Shown one piece after another: positions 15,734 through 23,857 of a stretch of DNA of 64,000 bases. Made by a program: the position numbers and the translations under genes. The stretch covers positions 1 through 64,000 of the forward strand of contig NZ_JOAP01000021.1 in the NCBI RefSeq assembly GCF_000720475.1, read 5' to 3'. The DNA comes from Streptomyces aureocirculatus (GTDB lineage Bacteria > Actinomycetota > Actinomycetes > Streptomycetales > Streptomycetaceae). Within the stretch, counting starts at the first letter, position 1, and the number at the start of each line of letters is the position of its first letter. Under the pieces are notes generated by a model that searched no databases, was not told where the DNA came from, and was given only the letters and a program-made list of their open reading frames with translations.

Positions 15734-17391
15734 GCCCCACCTCGAACCTTCCCGGCATTCCCGCACACGGGCACGTCACCTTTCTGGGTGCCGGACCCGG
15801 AGATCCGGGACTGCTGACTCTGCGCGCCGTCGAGGCGCTGGCCCGAGCGGATGTGCTGATCGCCGAGCCGGATGTTCTCGATGTCGTACGTGTGCATGCC
15901 CGAGGGGGTGTGGACACACCTCTCCCGCAGGCCGCTGACGGCACGTCAGCGAAGATCGACGGGCCGTCGGCCTCAGTCGCCGCCAATCTTGTCATGGAGG
16001 GCGCGCGGGGCGGCAGGCGGGTCGTGCGTGCGGTGAGCGGCGATCCGGGCCTTGATGCGTACGCGGCGGGCGAGATGCTCGCCTGCGCCGCCGAGGGCAT
16101 CCCCTTCGAGGTGGTGCCCGGCATCGCGGCCGCGGTCGGGGTGCCCGCGTACGCGGGTGTCCCGCTGCGGGACGCGCAGGGCACCGACGTGCGGTTCGTC
16201 GACGCGCGTACCGCCTCCGAGCGCTGCTGGGGGGAGGTCGGCGCGTCCGACGGGACCGTGGTGGTCTCCACGTCCCTGGACTCGGTCGCGGCCGCCGCCG
16301 GCGAGCTGGTCTCCGCCGGGCGCAAGCCGGACACCCCGATGACGGTGACGGTCGCAGGTACGACGACGCGCCAGCGCACCTGGACCGCGACGCTCGGCAC
16401 CATCGCGCAGGTGCTCAAGCAGGCCAAGGTGCTGCCGTCGCCGGACGGCGGGCAGCCCGTCATAGCCGTGGTCGGTGAGCGCTCCGCGGCCGCGCAGCGC
16501 GACCAGTTGTCGTGGTTCGAGTCGAAGCCGCTCTTCGGGTGGCGGGTCCTCGTGCCGCGTACCAAGGAACAGGCCGCCTCTCTCTCCGACCAGCTCCGTT
16601 CCTACGGCGCGGTGCCGCACGAGGTGCCGACGATCGCCGTCGAGCCGCCGCGGACGCCGCAGCAGATGGAGCGGGCTGTCAAGGGCCTGGTGACCGGGCG
16701 CTACGAGTGGATCGCCTTCACGTCGGTCAACGCCGTCAAGGCGGTGCGGGAGAAGTTCGAGGAGTACGGGCTCGACGCCCGTGCCTTCGCCGGGATCAAG
16801 GTCGCCGCGGTGGGCGAGCAGACCGCCGCCGCGCTGATCGCCTTCGGCGTGAAGCCGGATCTGGTGCCCAGCGGGGAGCAGTCCGCCGCCGGTCTCCTGG
16901 AGGACTGGCCGCCGTACGACCCCGTCTTCGACCCGATCGACCGGGTGTTCCTGCCGCGGGCCGACATCGCCACGGAGACGCTTGTCGCCGGGCTCATCGA
17001 CCTGGGCTGGGAGGTCGACGACGTGACGGCCTACCGGACCGTGCGGGCGTCGCCGCCGCCGGCGGACACCCGGGAGGCCATCAAGGGCGGCGGGTTCGAC
17101 GCGGTGCTCTTCACCTCGTCGAGCACCGTGCGGAACCTGGTGGGCATCGCGGGGAAGCCGCACAACGTGACCGTGATCGCCTGCATCGGGCCCGCCACCG
17201 CGAAGACCGCGGAGGAGCACGGGTTGCGGGTGGACGTCATGGCTCCGGAGCCTTCCGTGCACAAGCTCGCCGAGGCGTTGGCTCAGTTCGGGGCGGCGCG
17301 GCGGGCTGCCGCCCTGGAGGCGGGCGACGCCGTCACTCGGCCCAGTGAGCGGCGGCCGGGGGCGCGGCGGCGGCGGGCGGCGGCGCCGTAG
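15730..17391 (+). CDS. hemD: Bifunctional uroporphyrinogen-III C-methyltransferase / uroporphyrinogen-III synthase (CobA-HemD fusion)
   Basis: 553 aa with two domains. Residues ~15-250 are a SAM-dependent tetrapyrrole methylase (VTFLGAGPGDPGLLTLRA, VVPGIAAAVGVPAYAG). Residues ~275-535 are uroporphyrinogen-III synthase (VLVPRTKEQAASLSDQLRSY, VAAVGEQTAAAL, FTSSSTVRNLVG). One protein thus closes uroporphyrinogen III and can divert it to precorrin-2 (sirohaem/B12). Within the methylase part the sequence is diverged, so methylase activity is less certain. The TTG start overlaps the hemC stop (TTGA). The last 20 residues are an Arg-rich tail. Confidence 0.93.
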   Translation: MSPTSNLPGIPAHGHVTFLGAGPGDPGLLTLRAVEALARADVLIAEPDVLDVVRVHARGGVDTPLPQAADGTSAKIDGPSASVAANLVMEGARGGRRVVRAVSGDPGLDAYAAGEMLACAAEGIPFEVVPGIAAAVGVPAYAGVPLRDAQGTDVRFVDARTASERCWGEVGASDGTVVVSTSLDSVAAAAGELVSAGRKPDTPMTVTVAGTTTRQRTWTATLGTIAQVLKQAKVLPSPDGGQPVIAVVGERSAAAQRDQLSWFESKPLFGWRVLVPRTKEQAASLSDQLRSYGAVPHEVPTIAVEPPRTPQQMERAVKGLVTGRYEWIAFTSVNAVKAVREKFEEYGLDARAFAGIKVAAVGEQTAAALIAFGVKPDLVPSGEQSAAGLLEDWPPYDPVFDPIDRVFLPRADIATETLVAGLIDLGWEVDDVTAYRTVRASPPPADTREAIKGGGFDAVLFTSSSTVRNLVGIAGKPHNVTVIACIGPATAKTAEEHGLRVDVMAPEPSVHKLAEALAQFGAARRAAALEAGDAVTRPSERRPGARRRRAAAP

Positions 17392-17394
17392 CCC

Positions 17395-17480
17395 TGGCGG
17401 TTTGTCGGCGCTCCGCGCCTCGTGCTCAAACTCCCCCAAGCTCTCAAGGAGCAGGGGGTACCCCCTCGACGGGCTGAAAC
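17395..17480. repeat. Dispersed repeat, diverged copy
   Basis: ggcgctccgcgcctcgtgctcaaa (from about 17406) resembles the element at 7668-7723 and 52735-52845. The following aagctctcaaggagcaggggg region forms weak inverted repeats. It separates hemD from hemB. Confidence 0.6.
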
Positions 17481-17552
17481 CTTGCCGCACCGGCGAGAGT
17501 TCGAGCGGGCGGGTGAAGCAAACAGCCAAATCACGGTGAGGTGGATGCAGGA

Positions 17553-18548
17553 GTGAGTACGTACGGTTCGTTCCCGGGGGCGCGGCCGCGGCGGCTGCGT
17601 ACGGTTCCCGCCATGCGGCGCATGGTCGCCGAGACCCGGCTGCACCCGGCCGATCTGGTGCTGCCCGCGTTCGTGCGGGAGGGCATCGCGGAGCCGATGG
17701 AGATCGGGTCGATGCCGGGGGTGGTGCAGCACACCCGGGACACGCTGAAGAAGGCCGCCGCGGAGGCGGTCGCGGCGGGGGTCAGCGGGATCATGCTGTA
17801 CGGGGTGCCGGAGGAGTCCAAGAAGGACGGCCCGGGCACCGTGGGCACCGACCCGGACGGCATTCTCCAGGTGGCGCTCAGGGATGTGCGGGCGGAGGTC
17901 GGGGACGACCTGCTCGTCATGTCCGACCTGTGTCTGGACGAGTTCACCGACCACGGGCACTGCGGTGTCCTGGACGAGCGGGGCCGGGTCGACAACGACG
18001 CGACCCTGGAGCGGTACGCGGAGATGGCGCAGGTCCAGGCCGACGCGGGTGCCCATGTGGTGGGGCCGAGCGGGATGATGGACGGCCAGATCGGCGTCAT
18101 CAGGGACGCGCTCGACCAGACGGGGCACGAGGACGTCGCGGTGCTCGCGTACACGGCGAAGTACGCGTCGGCGTTCTTCGGGCCCTTCCGGGACGCCGTG
18201 GGATCGTCGCTCAAGGGTGACCGCAAGACGTACCAGCAGGACCCGGCCAACATCCGGGAGTCCCTGCGGGAGCTGGCGCTCGACCTCGAAGAGGGCGCCG
18301 ACATGGTGATGGTCAAGCCCGCGGGGCCCTACCTCGACATCGTCGCCAAGGTCGCGGACGCGGCCCAGGTGCCCGTCGCCGCGTACCAGGTCTCCGGCGA
18401 GTACGCGATGATCGAGGCCGCCGCCGAGCGCGGCTGGATCGACCGGGACCGGGCGATCATGGAGTCCCTCACCGGCATCAAGCGGGCGGGCGCGAGCATC
18501 ATCCTCACCTACTGGGCCACCGAGGCGGCGCGGCGGTTGCAGTCGTAG
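17553..18548 (+). CDS. hemB: Delta-aminolevulinic acid dehydratase (porphobilinogen synthase)
   Basis: 331 aa. It condenses two 5-aminolevulinates to porphobilinogen. The two active-site lysines are in [14 protein letters not shown] and [13 protein letters not shown]. The metal region reads [17 protein letters not shown]; the single Cys (rather than a Cys-rich DXCXCXXY site) suggests a Mg-type rather than Zn-type enzyme. GTG 17553 ([16 protein letters not shown]) is chosen, with gaggtgg 8 nt upstream; GTG 17541 has no room for a ribosome site. It sits 161 nt after hemD and may be transcribed by read-through from the rex promoter. Confidence 0.95.
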   Translation: MSTYGSFPGARPRRLRTVPAMRRMVAETRLHPADLVLPAFVREGIAEPMEIGSMPGVVQHTRDTLKKAAAEAVAAGVSGIMLYGVPEESKKDGPGTVGTDPDGILQVALRDVRAEVGDDLLVMSDLCLDEFTDHGHCGVLDERGRVDNDATLERYAEMAQVQADAGAHVVGPSGMMDGQIGVIRDALDQTGHEDVAVLAYTAKYASAFFGPFRDAVGSSLKGDRKTYQQDPANIRESLRELALDLEEGADMVMVKPAGPYLDIVAKVADAAQVPVAAYQVSGEYAMIEAAAERGWIDRDRAIMESLTGIKRAGASIILTYWATEAARRLQS

Positions 18549-18580
18549 CTGGAGCGACGGCGGTCGCGTCGCGGTACCTG

Positions 18581-18626
18581 ACAGCGGTTGGAGTCTCTTG
18601 ACTTCAACCGCTGTTGAGGTTCGAGG
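18581..18626 (+). promoter_or_regulatory. MerR-type promoter/operator
   Basis: TTGACT (18599-18604) overlaps the dyad ACTTCAAC-CGCT-GTTGAGGT (18601-18620), with a weak -10 (GAGGGT) about 19 bp from the -35. This is the layout of promoters activated by MerR/SoxR-class regulators. A second inverted repeat, acagcggttg (18581-18590) with caaccgctgt (18605-18614), overlaps it. Confidence 0.65.
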
Positions 18627-18666
18627 GTGGGTGCATCGAGCCGTTTCCCACCTCCGGGAGGACCAG

Positions 18667-19659
18667 ATGTACGCCGTCGTACTCCATGAATTCGGGCCCG
18701 CCGCCAACCTGCGGTACGAGACAGTGCCCGACCCCATACCCGCGCCCGGGCAGGTGCGGATCGCCGTGCGGGCCGCCGGGGTGCACTTCATCGAGACGGT
18801 GCTGCGGGCGGGCGCGGGCGGTGACCTGGCGCCACCGTTGCCCGAGCTGCCCGCGATCTTCGGCGGGGAGGTCGCCGGTGTGGTGGACTCCGTGGGTCCC
18901 GGAGTGGGGCAGGAGTGGCTGGGGCGGCCGGTGGTGACCGCGTACGGCACCCCCGGCGGCTACGCCGAACTGGCCGTCGCCGACGTCGGCGAGCTGCACC
19001 CGGTGCCCGCCGGGCTCGGCTTCGAGGCCGCCGTCGCCATGGTGGTCACCGGCACCACCGCCGTCGGCCTCCTCGACACCGCCGCACTCACCCCGGATGA
19101 CGTCGTCCTGGTGACATCGGCGGCGGGCGGTGTGGGGCGGCTCGTCGTGCAGTACGCGCACGAGCTCGGCGCGGTCGTCGTCGGCGCCGCGGGCGGACCC
19201 GCCAAGGTCGCCGCCGTACGCAAGCTCGGCGCCGACGGCGGCCCCGAGGTCGTCGCCGTCGACTACGACGCGGAAGGCTGGGACGACGAGGTGCGGGCGC
19301 GGCTCGGCGGGCGCGGCGTCAGCGTCGTCCTGGACGGGGTGGGCGGGGCGAAGGCGGCGGCCGCGTTCGGGCTGCTCGCCGAGGGTGGCCGGTTCGTGTC
19401 CATCGGGTCCGCGTCCCAGGAGGAGTTCGCGCCCGGCGAGGACGTCCTCGCAGCGCGCGGCCTCACCTACGTCGACGCCCTGATGCGGCTCATCACGCGG
19501 CCCGAGGACCGCCCGGAGCACGAGCGCCGCGCCCTGGCCGCCGCCGCGGCGGGCCATCTCACGCCCGCCGTCCAGTCGTTCCCGCTGTCGCACGCCGCCG
19601 AGGTGCACGCGGCCCTCGAACAGCGGCGGACGACCGGCAAGGTGGTCCTCGTCCCGTGA
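18667..19659 (+). CDS. Zinc-less MDR quinone oxidoreductase (QOR-like)
   Basis: 330 aa, NADPH-dependent medium-chain reductase. It has a GroES-like N-terminal domain (YAVVLHEFGPAANLRYETVP) and Rossmann loop TSAAGGVGRLVVQYAHELGA near residue 156. The catalytic-zinc ligands are not evident, as in quinone oxidoreductases. ATG 18667 follows GGGAGGAC. The gene is alone behind a MerR-type operator, suggesting induction by a redox-active or electrophilic compound. No MerR-family gene was found within the window. Confidence 0.9.
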   Translation: MYAVVLHEFGPAANLRYETVPDPIPAPGQVRIAVRAAGVHFIETVLRAGAGGDLAPPLPELPAIFGGEVAGVVDSVGPGVGQEWLGRPVVTAYGTPGGYAELAVADVGELHPVPAGLGFEAAVAMVVTGTTAVGLLDTAALTPDDVVLVTSAAGGVGRLVVQYAHELGAVVVGAAGGPAKVAAVRKLGADGGPEVVAVDYDAEGWDDEVRARLGGRGVSVVLDGVGGAKAAAAFGLLAEGGRFVSIGSASQEEFAPGEDVLAARGLTYVDALMRLITRPEDRPEHERRALAAAAAGHLTPAVQSFPLSHAAEVHAALEQRRTTGKVVLVP

Positions 19660-19687
19660 TGCCGTGGCGGCTCTCGGCCTGGCTGCC

Positions 19688-20578
19688 CTACGGCGTCTTG
19701 AGCAGCTCGGAGAGGCGGGACAGACCGTCGGCGCCGTACCCCTCGGCGACGGCACGGTCCAGGAGCGGTCGCAGGGACGCGAACAGCAGGTCCTGGACGC
19801 TCTGTTCGGCGAACGCCTGCGCGAGGTTGGGCACCGCCGCCTGATTCACGGCCAGGCTGGACACGTCCGTGAGGTGCTGTCCGGAGTCGAGTGCCTCGGC
19901 GGTGCCCGGCACGATGCCCTGGGTCATCGCGACGACCCAGTCGAGCAGGAGCGGCGCGAATTCCTTCGCGGGCACACCCGCGCTGCCGATCAGGGCGTAG
20001 GCCTGCGAGACGCCCAGACCCATGCCGTACATGCCGGTCAGCAGGGCGAGGTCCCACAGCGCGGCGAGGCCCGCGTCCGTGCCCACCCACTTGGTGTCCG
20101 CGAGGGCGGCGAGCGTGTCGCGGTGCGCCGTGTACGCGTCCTCGTCGCCGCTGTAGAGGATGTACGCCTGCGGGCCCGCGATCATCTGTGGTACGGCCAT
20201 GATGCCGCCGTCCACGTAGGAGACGCCGTGCTCCCGCGCCCAGGCGGCGAGGTCCCGTGCCTGGGAGGGCGTGCCGTTGGTCAGGTTCACCAGGGTGCGG
20301 CCGCGCAGCTCATCGGTGAGCGGGGCGAACAGGTCGCGCACGTTGTCGTTGGTCGTCAGGCAGACGATGACGAGGGGGCTCGCGGTGACCGCGTCCCGGG
20401 CGGTGTCCGCGGGCGTCGCGCCCTGGGCGACGAGCGGCCCGGTCTTCGCGGCGCTGCGGTTCCAGACGGTGGTGGGGTGGCCCGCCTTCAGCAGGGCCGC
20501 CGCCAGGGCGGTGCCCATCATGCCGAGGCCCAGGACGGAGACGGGGCGGGAGGCGGGAGTGTGGTCGGTGGCAGGCAT
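19688..20578 (-). CDS. NAD(P)-dependent imine-reductase-like oxidoreductase (6PGDH/beta-hydroxyacid dehydrogenase fold)
   Basis: 296 aa. N-terminal Rossmann domain (VSVLGLGMMGTALAAALLKAG, residues 14-34; TTVWNRSAAK, where the Asn-Arg after the second strand suggests NADPH). The C-terminal helical domain (WDLALLTGMYGMGLGVSQAYA) is of the imine reductase/reductive aminase type, but the family is broad. The ATG at 20578 has AGGAG 6 nt upstream. It is convergent with the quinone oxidoreductase. Its leader contains a 15-bp perfect inverted repeat. Confidence 0.85.
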   Translation of the reverse strand: MPATDHTPASRPVSVLGLGMMGTALAAALLKAGHPTTVWNRSAAKTGPLVAQGATPADTARDAVTASPLVIVCLTTNDNVRDLFAPLTDELRGRTLVNLTNGTPSQARDLAAWAREHGVSYVDGGIMAVPQMIAGPQAYILYSGDEDAYTAHRDTLAALADTKWVGTDAGLAALWDLALLTGMYGMGLGVSQAYALIGSAGVPAKEFAPLLLDWVVAMTQGIVPGTAEALDSGQHLTDVSSLAVNQAAVPNLAQAFAEQSVQDLLFASLRPLLDRAVAEGYGADGLSRLSELLKTP

Positions 20579-20597
20579 GGGTGCTCCTGGATAGGCA

Positions 20598-20644
20598 CTG
20601 GCGAGGATCGAGGTGTCACTGGGGAACATCTCGATCCTCGCCAG
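20598..20644. promoter_or_regulatory. 15-bp perfect inverted repeat in the reductase leader
   Basis: ctggcgaggatcgag (20598-20612) and its exact complement ctcgatcctcgccag (20630-20644), separated by 17 nt, 20 nt upstream of the reductase start. A second dyad, agtaccg (20662-20668) and cggtact (20680-20686), lies just upstream and could be an operator. No regulator gene is adjacent. Confidence 0.6.
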
Positions 20645-20732
20645 ACCCGTAGGGAGCGACAAGTACCGACTATTTGGTGCGGTACTCACCGCAAGGTAAG
20701 CAGGCGCCCGGCTCCGGCGCCCGCCGCGCGGA

Positions 20733-21263
20733 CTACCAGGCGAGGGCGGCCGCGGCGTTCGGCTGCCAGTAGGTGACCGCGGCCGAGCTGTCCAGGTACA
20801 CGCCGCCACCGGGCAGCTTCAGGTCCTTCGAGCCGCCCACGCTGCCGGTCCAGGCGCGGTTGGCGAACGACACGCCGAGGTCACGGGCCTGGTAGCCGTG
20901 CGTGCCCTGCGGCGTCGACGTGAGGATGCCCGCGTACGCCGACTGACCGGGCTCCAGCGAGACGACCGCCTGCGGGACGCTGTCGCGGTTGACCGCGGTC
21001 GCGGACTGCGCGTCGTCGAATCGCAGGTACGGCGCGTTGTACGCGAAGCAGGTCTTGCCGCCGGTGTTGGTGGCCTTCAGGAGAAGGTGGTTGACCGGGC
21101 TGTTGACCTTCTTGACGGTCACCTCGGTGTTCGCGGCGGAACAGGTGACGTGGCCCGCCGCGGCGGGGGCGGCCTGGGCGGTGCCCGCGGAGACCGTGGC
21201 GGTCAGGGCCGCGGCGGCCAGGGCGAGGGTGGCGAAGGTGCGGGTGCGGGACGTGTTGCGCAT
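20733..21263 (-). CDS. Secreted DUF4232-domain protein
   Basis: 176 aa with a Sec signal peptide (MRNTSRTRTFATLALAAAALT, cleavage near AQA-AP at residue 32). The DUF4232 domain follows: CSAANTEVTVKKVNSPVNHL, LLKATNTGGKTC and a C-terminal VTYWQPN. Two conserved Cys could form a disulfide. Its function is unknown. It is a paralogue of the next gene (same order of motifs, about 100 nt apart), so the pair arose by tandem duplication. It lacks the lipobox of its neighbour and is freely secreted. Confidence 0.85.
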   Translation of the reverse strand: MRNTSRTRTFATLALAAAALTATVSAGTAQAAPAAAGHVTCSAANTEVTVKKVNSPVNHLLLKATNTGGKTCFAYNAPYLRFDDAQSATAVNRDSVPQAVVSLEPGQSAYAGILTSTPQGTHGYQARDLGVSFANRAWTGSVGGSKDLKLPGGGVYLDSSAAVTYWQPNAAAALAW

Positions 21264-21363
21264 CGTGGTGCCTCTCGGGTTCGTTGCCGGTCTGGTGCCG
21301 GTCTGTACGTGTACGGGGTTCCGTACGTGTACGGGGTGCGCGCGGTGCGCGGTGCGGCGCGGG

Positions 21364-22032
21364 TCAGTTCAGAGCCGACGCGGAGTCGGACTGCCAGTAG
21401 GTGACGCGCAGGGAGCTGTCGATGTTCACGCCCTCCGCCGGGATCGTGGCGTCGGCGAACTCGTCACTGCCCTCGAAGCCGACCTCCAGGCTGTTCACCT
21501 GCCGGCTCGCGCCGCCACTGCCGTCACCGGCGAGCAGGATCGCGGCGGCGTAGCCCTTGGCGCCGGGCCTCAGCGACGTGACCGCCTGCGGCTTGCTCTC
21601 CTCGATCACCGGCGGCACCGACTGGGCGCCCTCGAACTTGAGGATCGGATGGCCCGCCAGGTCGCACATCGTGGAGCCGGTGTTGGTGACGGTGATCAGC
21701 ATGTGGTTCAGCGGGCGCGTGACCGGGGTGGCCGTGACGGAGGTGTTGGCGGCGGTGCAGGGGACGCGGTTCTCGGGAGCGTTCGGATCGCTGTCCGCGC
21801 CCTGGTCCGTCGCCGCGCCGTCGGAGCCGCCGGCGCCGGTGGACTCGCCGGAACCGGTGGTGCGCGTCCTGTCCGACGTGGGCTCGGTGCCGCTTCCCGC
21901 TCCGTCGCCGCTGTCGGCCGCGGACGGCTTCGACGCGCCCTCGTCCCGTACTCCGTCATCATTGCCCCCGCACGCCGTCAGCGACAGCGCTGCGAGCGCG
22001 ACGGTGGCGGCGGCGAACATACGGGTGCGCAT
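21364..22032 (-). CDS. DUF4232-domain lipoprotein
   Basis: 222 aa. The signal sequence ends in lipobox LTAC (Cys near residue 21), so it is membrane-anchored outside the cell. A Ser/Gly/Asp-rich linker of ~65 residues leads to a DUF4232 domain (VPCTAANTSVTATPVTRPLN, ITVTNTGSTMC, VTYWQSD). ATG 22032 has GAGGGA upstream. It is divergent from the membrane HTH protein at 22266 with a shared ~230-nt promoter region, and is a possible target of that protein. Confidence 0.86.
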   Translation of the reverse strand: MRTRMFAAATVALAALSLTACGGNDDGVRDEGASKPSAADSGDGAGSGTEPTSDRTRTTGSGESTGAGGSDGAATDQGADSDPNAPENRVPCTAANTSVTATPVTRPLNHMLITVTNTGSTMCDLAGHPILKFEGAQSVPPVIEESKPQAVTSLRPGAKGYAAAILLAGDGSGGASRQVNSLEVGFEGSDEFADATIPAEGVNIDSSLRVTYWQSDSASALN

Positions 22033-22265
22033 GAGTGATCCCTCTCGACGGGTTCGTGGATGTGATGTGCATGACGTACATACGGGGGAGAAGCGCGCCT
22101 CCTGGCCGGAGGGCCCGGTCGGCGTGCTTGGATGGCTGAAGCTTGTACGCCGCTTCGTCCCAGGGGCCAGCCCGGCCGGGAAGTACGGGACGCTGGAATG
22201 GCCGTACTGGCTCTGACCTGGGGGGACAGGTCTCGTCTGGAACGGTCGCACGGGACGGAGGAACG

Positions 22266-23771
22266 GTGGGGGCAGAGGGATTCGCCGACCTGCTGAAGGA
22301 GCTCAAGGAGCGGTCCGGACTCAGTTACGGGGTGCTGGCCAAGCGGCTGCACATGAGCACGTCGACGCTGCACCGGTATGTGAACGGCACTGCCGTGCCG
22401 GTGGAGTTCGCCCCAGTGGAGCGGTTGGGTCGTCTCTGCAAGGCTTCGCCGGAGGAGCTGGTGGAGCTTCATCGGCGGTGGATCGTCGCCGATGCGGGGC
22501 GGGGGCGCCGGGATGGTGGCGCCCCCGCGGATGGTGGCGTGCCGCCCGAGTTCGGGGAGCCGGAACGTGGGGGTGCTCCCGGGGACGGGGTGCTGCCTGC
22601 GTCCGGTGTGCCGGAACACGGGGCTGTGCCCACCCGTCCCGCCCTGCGGGACGATTGCCCACAGCGGGAGCAGGAGCGGGGTGGGGACGCGCGGCCGGAG
22701 CAGGGGCTCGAAGGGGCGCCCGATGTGCCGCTCGTGACGGACAGTGTGCCGACGCAGGCGTCGGGGAAGCGGCGGCGGTTGGTCGTTGTTGCCGCTGTGG
22801 GGGCCGTGCTCGCTCTGGGGGGTACCGCGCTCGCCCTGCAGTCCGGGTTCGGCGGCGGGTCCTCCGGTGACGGCAGGAAGACGTCCGCCGACAGCGTGCC
22901 GACCGCCGCGGGCGAGGACGCCGAGGGCGGGGAGCGGAAGCAGAGCCCGTCGGCCAAGGCGTCCGCCGGACACACGCCCGGGAAGAAGAAGGGCGGCGGC
23001 GAAGGCGAAGGCGACGGCGACGAAGCCGGGGACGGGAAGCCCGGCGGGGCCAAGGGGCCCACGGGCAAGGGCGGCCCGGCGTCCTCCGGGGGCTCGGGCG
23101 GCGGCGGCACCGGTGCCCCCGGCACGGCGTCCGACGCGGTGCCCCTGACGGTGTCCACGCATCCGCACTACTGGTACGACCCCTGCGGCACCCCGTACCT
23201 CGTCGCGAGGGAGCCCAAGCGCCTCTCCCCGCCGCCCAACGAGCAGGACGCCCCCGGCTGGGTGAACGCGAACGGCGCCGTCCCCGCGGGGCGGCAGACC
23301 GTGAAACTGGTCGTCCAGGGCACGGGCGACGACACCGTCGTCCTGGAGTCGCTCGACGTCCGTGTCGTCGGCAGCGGAGCGCCGCTCAAGCGCAACGCCT
23401 ACGAGATGGGGTACGTCGGCGTCGGCTGCGGCGGCAATGTGCCCCAGCACTCCTTCGACGTGAACCTCGACGTGTCGGTCCCGCGCCTGACACCCAAATC
23501 CGGGGAGGTCAACTTCCCGTACAAGGTGAGCGAGAAGGACCCCGCGGCCTTCTACGTCGACGCCGACGTCAAGGCGCACGACGTGAGCTGGTTCCTGGAA
23601 CTGGAGTGGTCCAGCGGCAAACGGCACGGCACCGTGCGGATCGACGACTCGGGCAAGCCGTTCCGCACCAGCGGCGAGGGCGACAACCCCACGTTCGGGT
23701 ACTCCCTCGACAGCAAGAAGTGGGTCGAGGTCGAGCGCAATCCGGACGGGGGCGTGGAAGTGGTGCGGTAG
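22266..23771 (+). CDS. Membrane-anchored helix-turn-helix protein with extracytoplasmic domain
   Basis: 501 aa in three parts. (1) Residues 1-75: XRE-like HTH (FADLLKELKERSGLSYGVLA then KRLHMSTSTLHRYVNG). (2) One TM helix near residues 180-205 (RRRLVVVAAVGAVLALGGTA) after a Gly/Pro/Glu-rich linker. (3) Outside: a Gly/Lys linker and a ~220-residue domain (HPHYWYDPCGTPYLVA, VGVGCGGNVPQHSFDV) with two Cys. The topology is RodZ/CadC-like, suited to sensing outside and binding DNA inside without a kinase. The GTG start has GGAGG. The ligand and target are unknown; the divergent DUF4232 lipoprotein is an obvious candidate target. Confidence 0.8.
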   Translation: MGAEGFADLLKELKERSGLSYGVLAKRLHMSTSTLHRYVNGTAVPVEFAPVERLGRLCKASPEELVELHRRWIVADAGRGRRDGGAPADGGVPPEFGEPERGGAPGDGVLPASGVPEHGAVPTRPALRDDCPQREQERGGDARPEQGLEGAPDVPLVTDSVPTQASGKRRRLVVVAAVGAVLALGGTALALQSGFGGGSSGDGRKTSADSVPTAAGEDAEGGERKQSPSAKASAGHTPGKKKGGGEGEGDGDEAGDGKPGGAKGPTGKGGPASSGGSGGGGTGAPGTASDAVPLTVSTHPHYWYDPCGTPYLVAREPKRLSPPPNEQDAPGWVNANGAVPAGRQTVKLVVQGTGDDTVVLESLDVRVVGSGAPLKRNAYEMGYVGVGCGGNVPQHSFDVNLDVSVPRLTPKSGEVNFPYKVSEKDPAAFYVDADVKAHDVSWFLELEWSSGKRHGTVRIDDSGKPFRTSGEGDNPTFGYSLDSKKWVEVERNPDGGVEVVR

Positions 23772-23857
23772 CCCGCGGTCCGTATCGCGGAATGGCTGTT
23801 GTAGGCGGCACCCGCGTGCTTACCCTGCCCGGGACTTCACGTAGGGAAGGGAACCCG

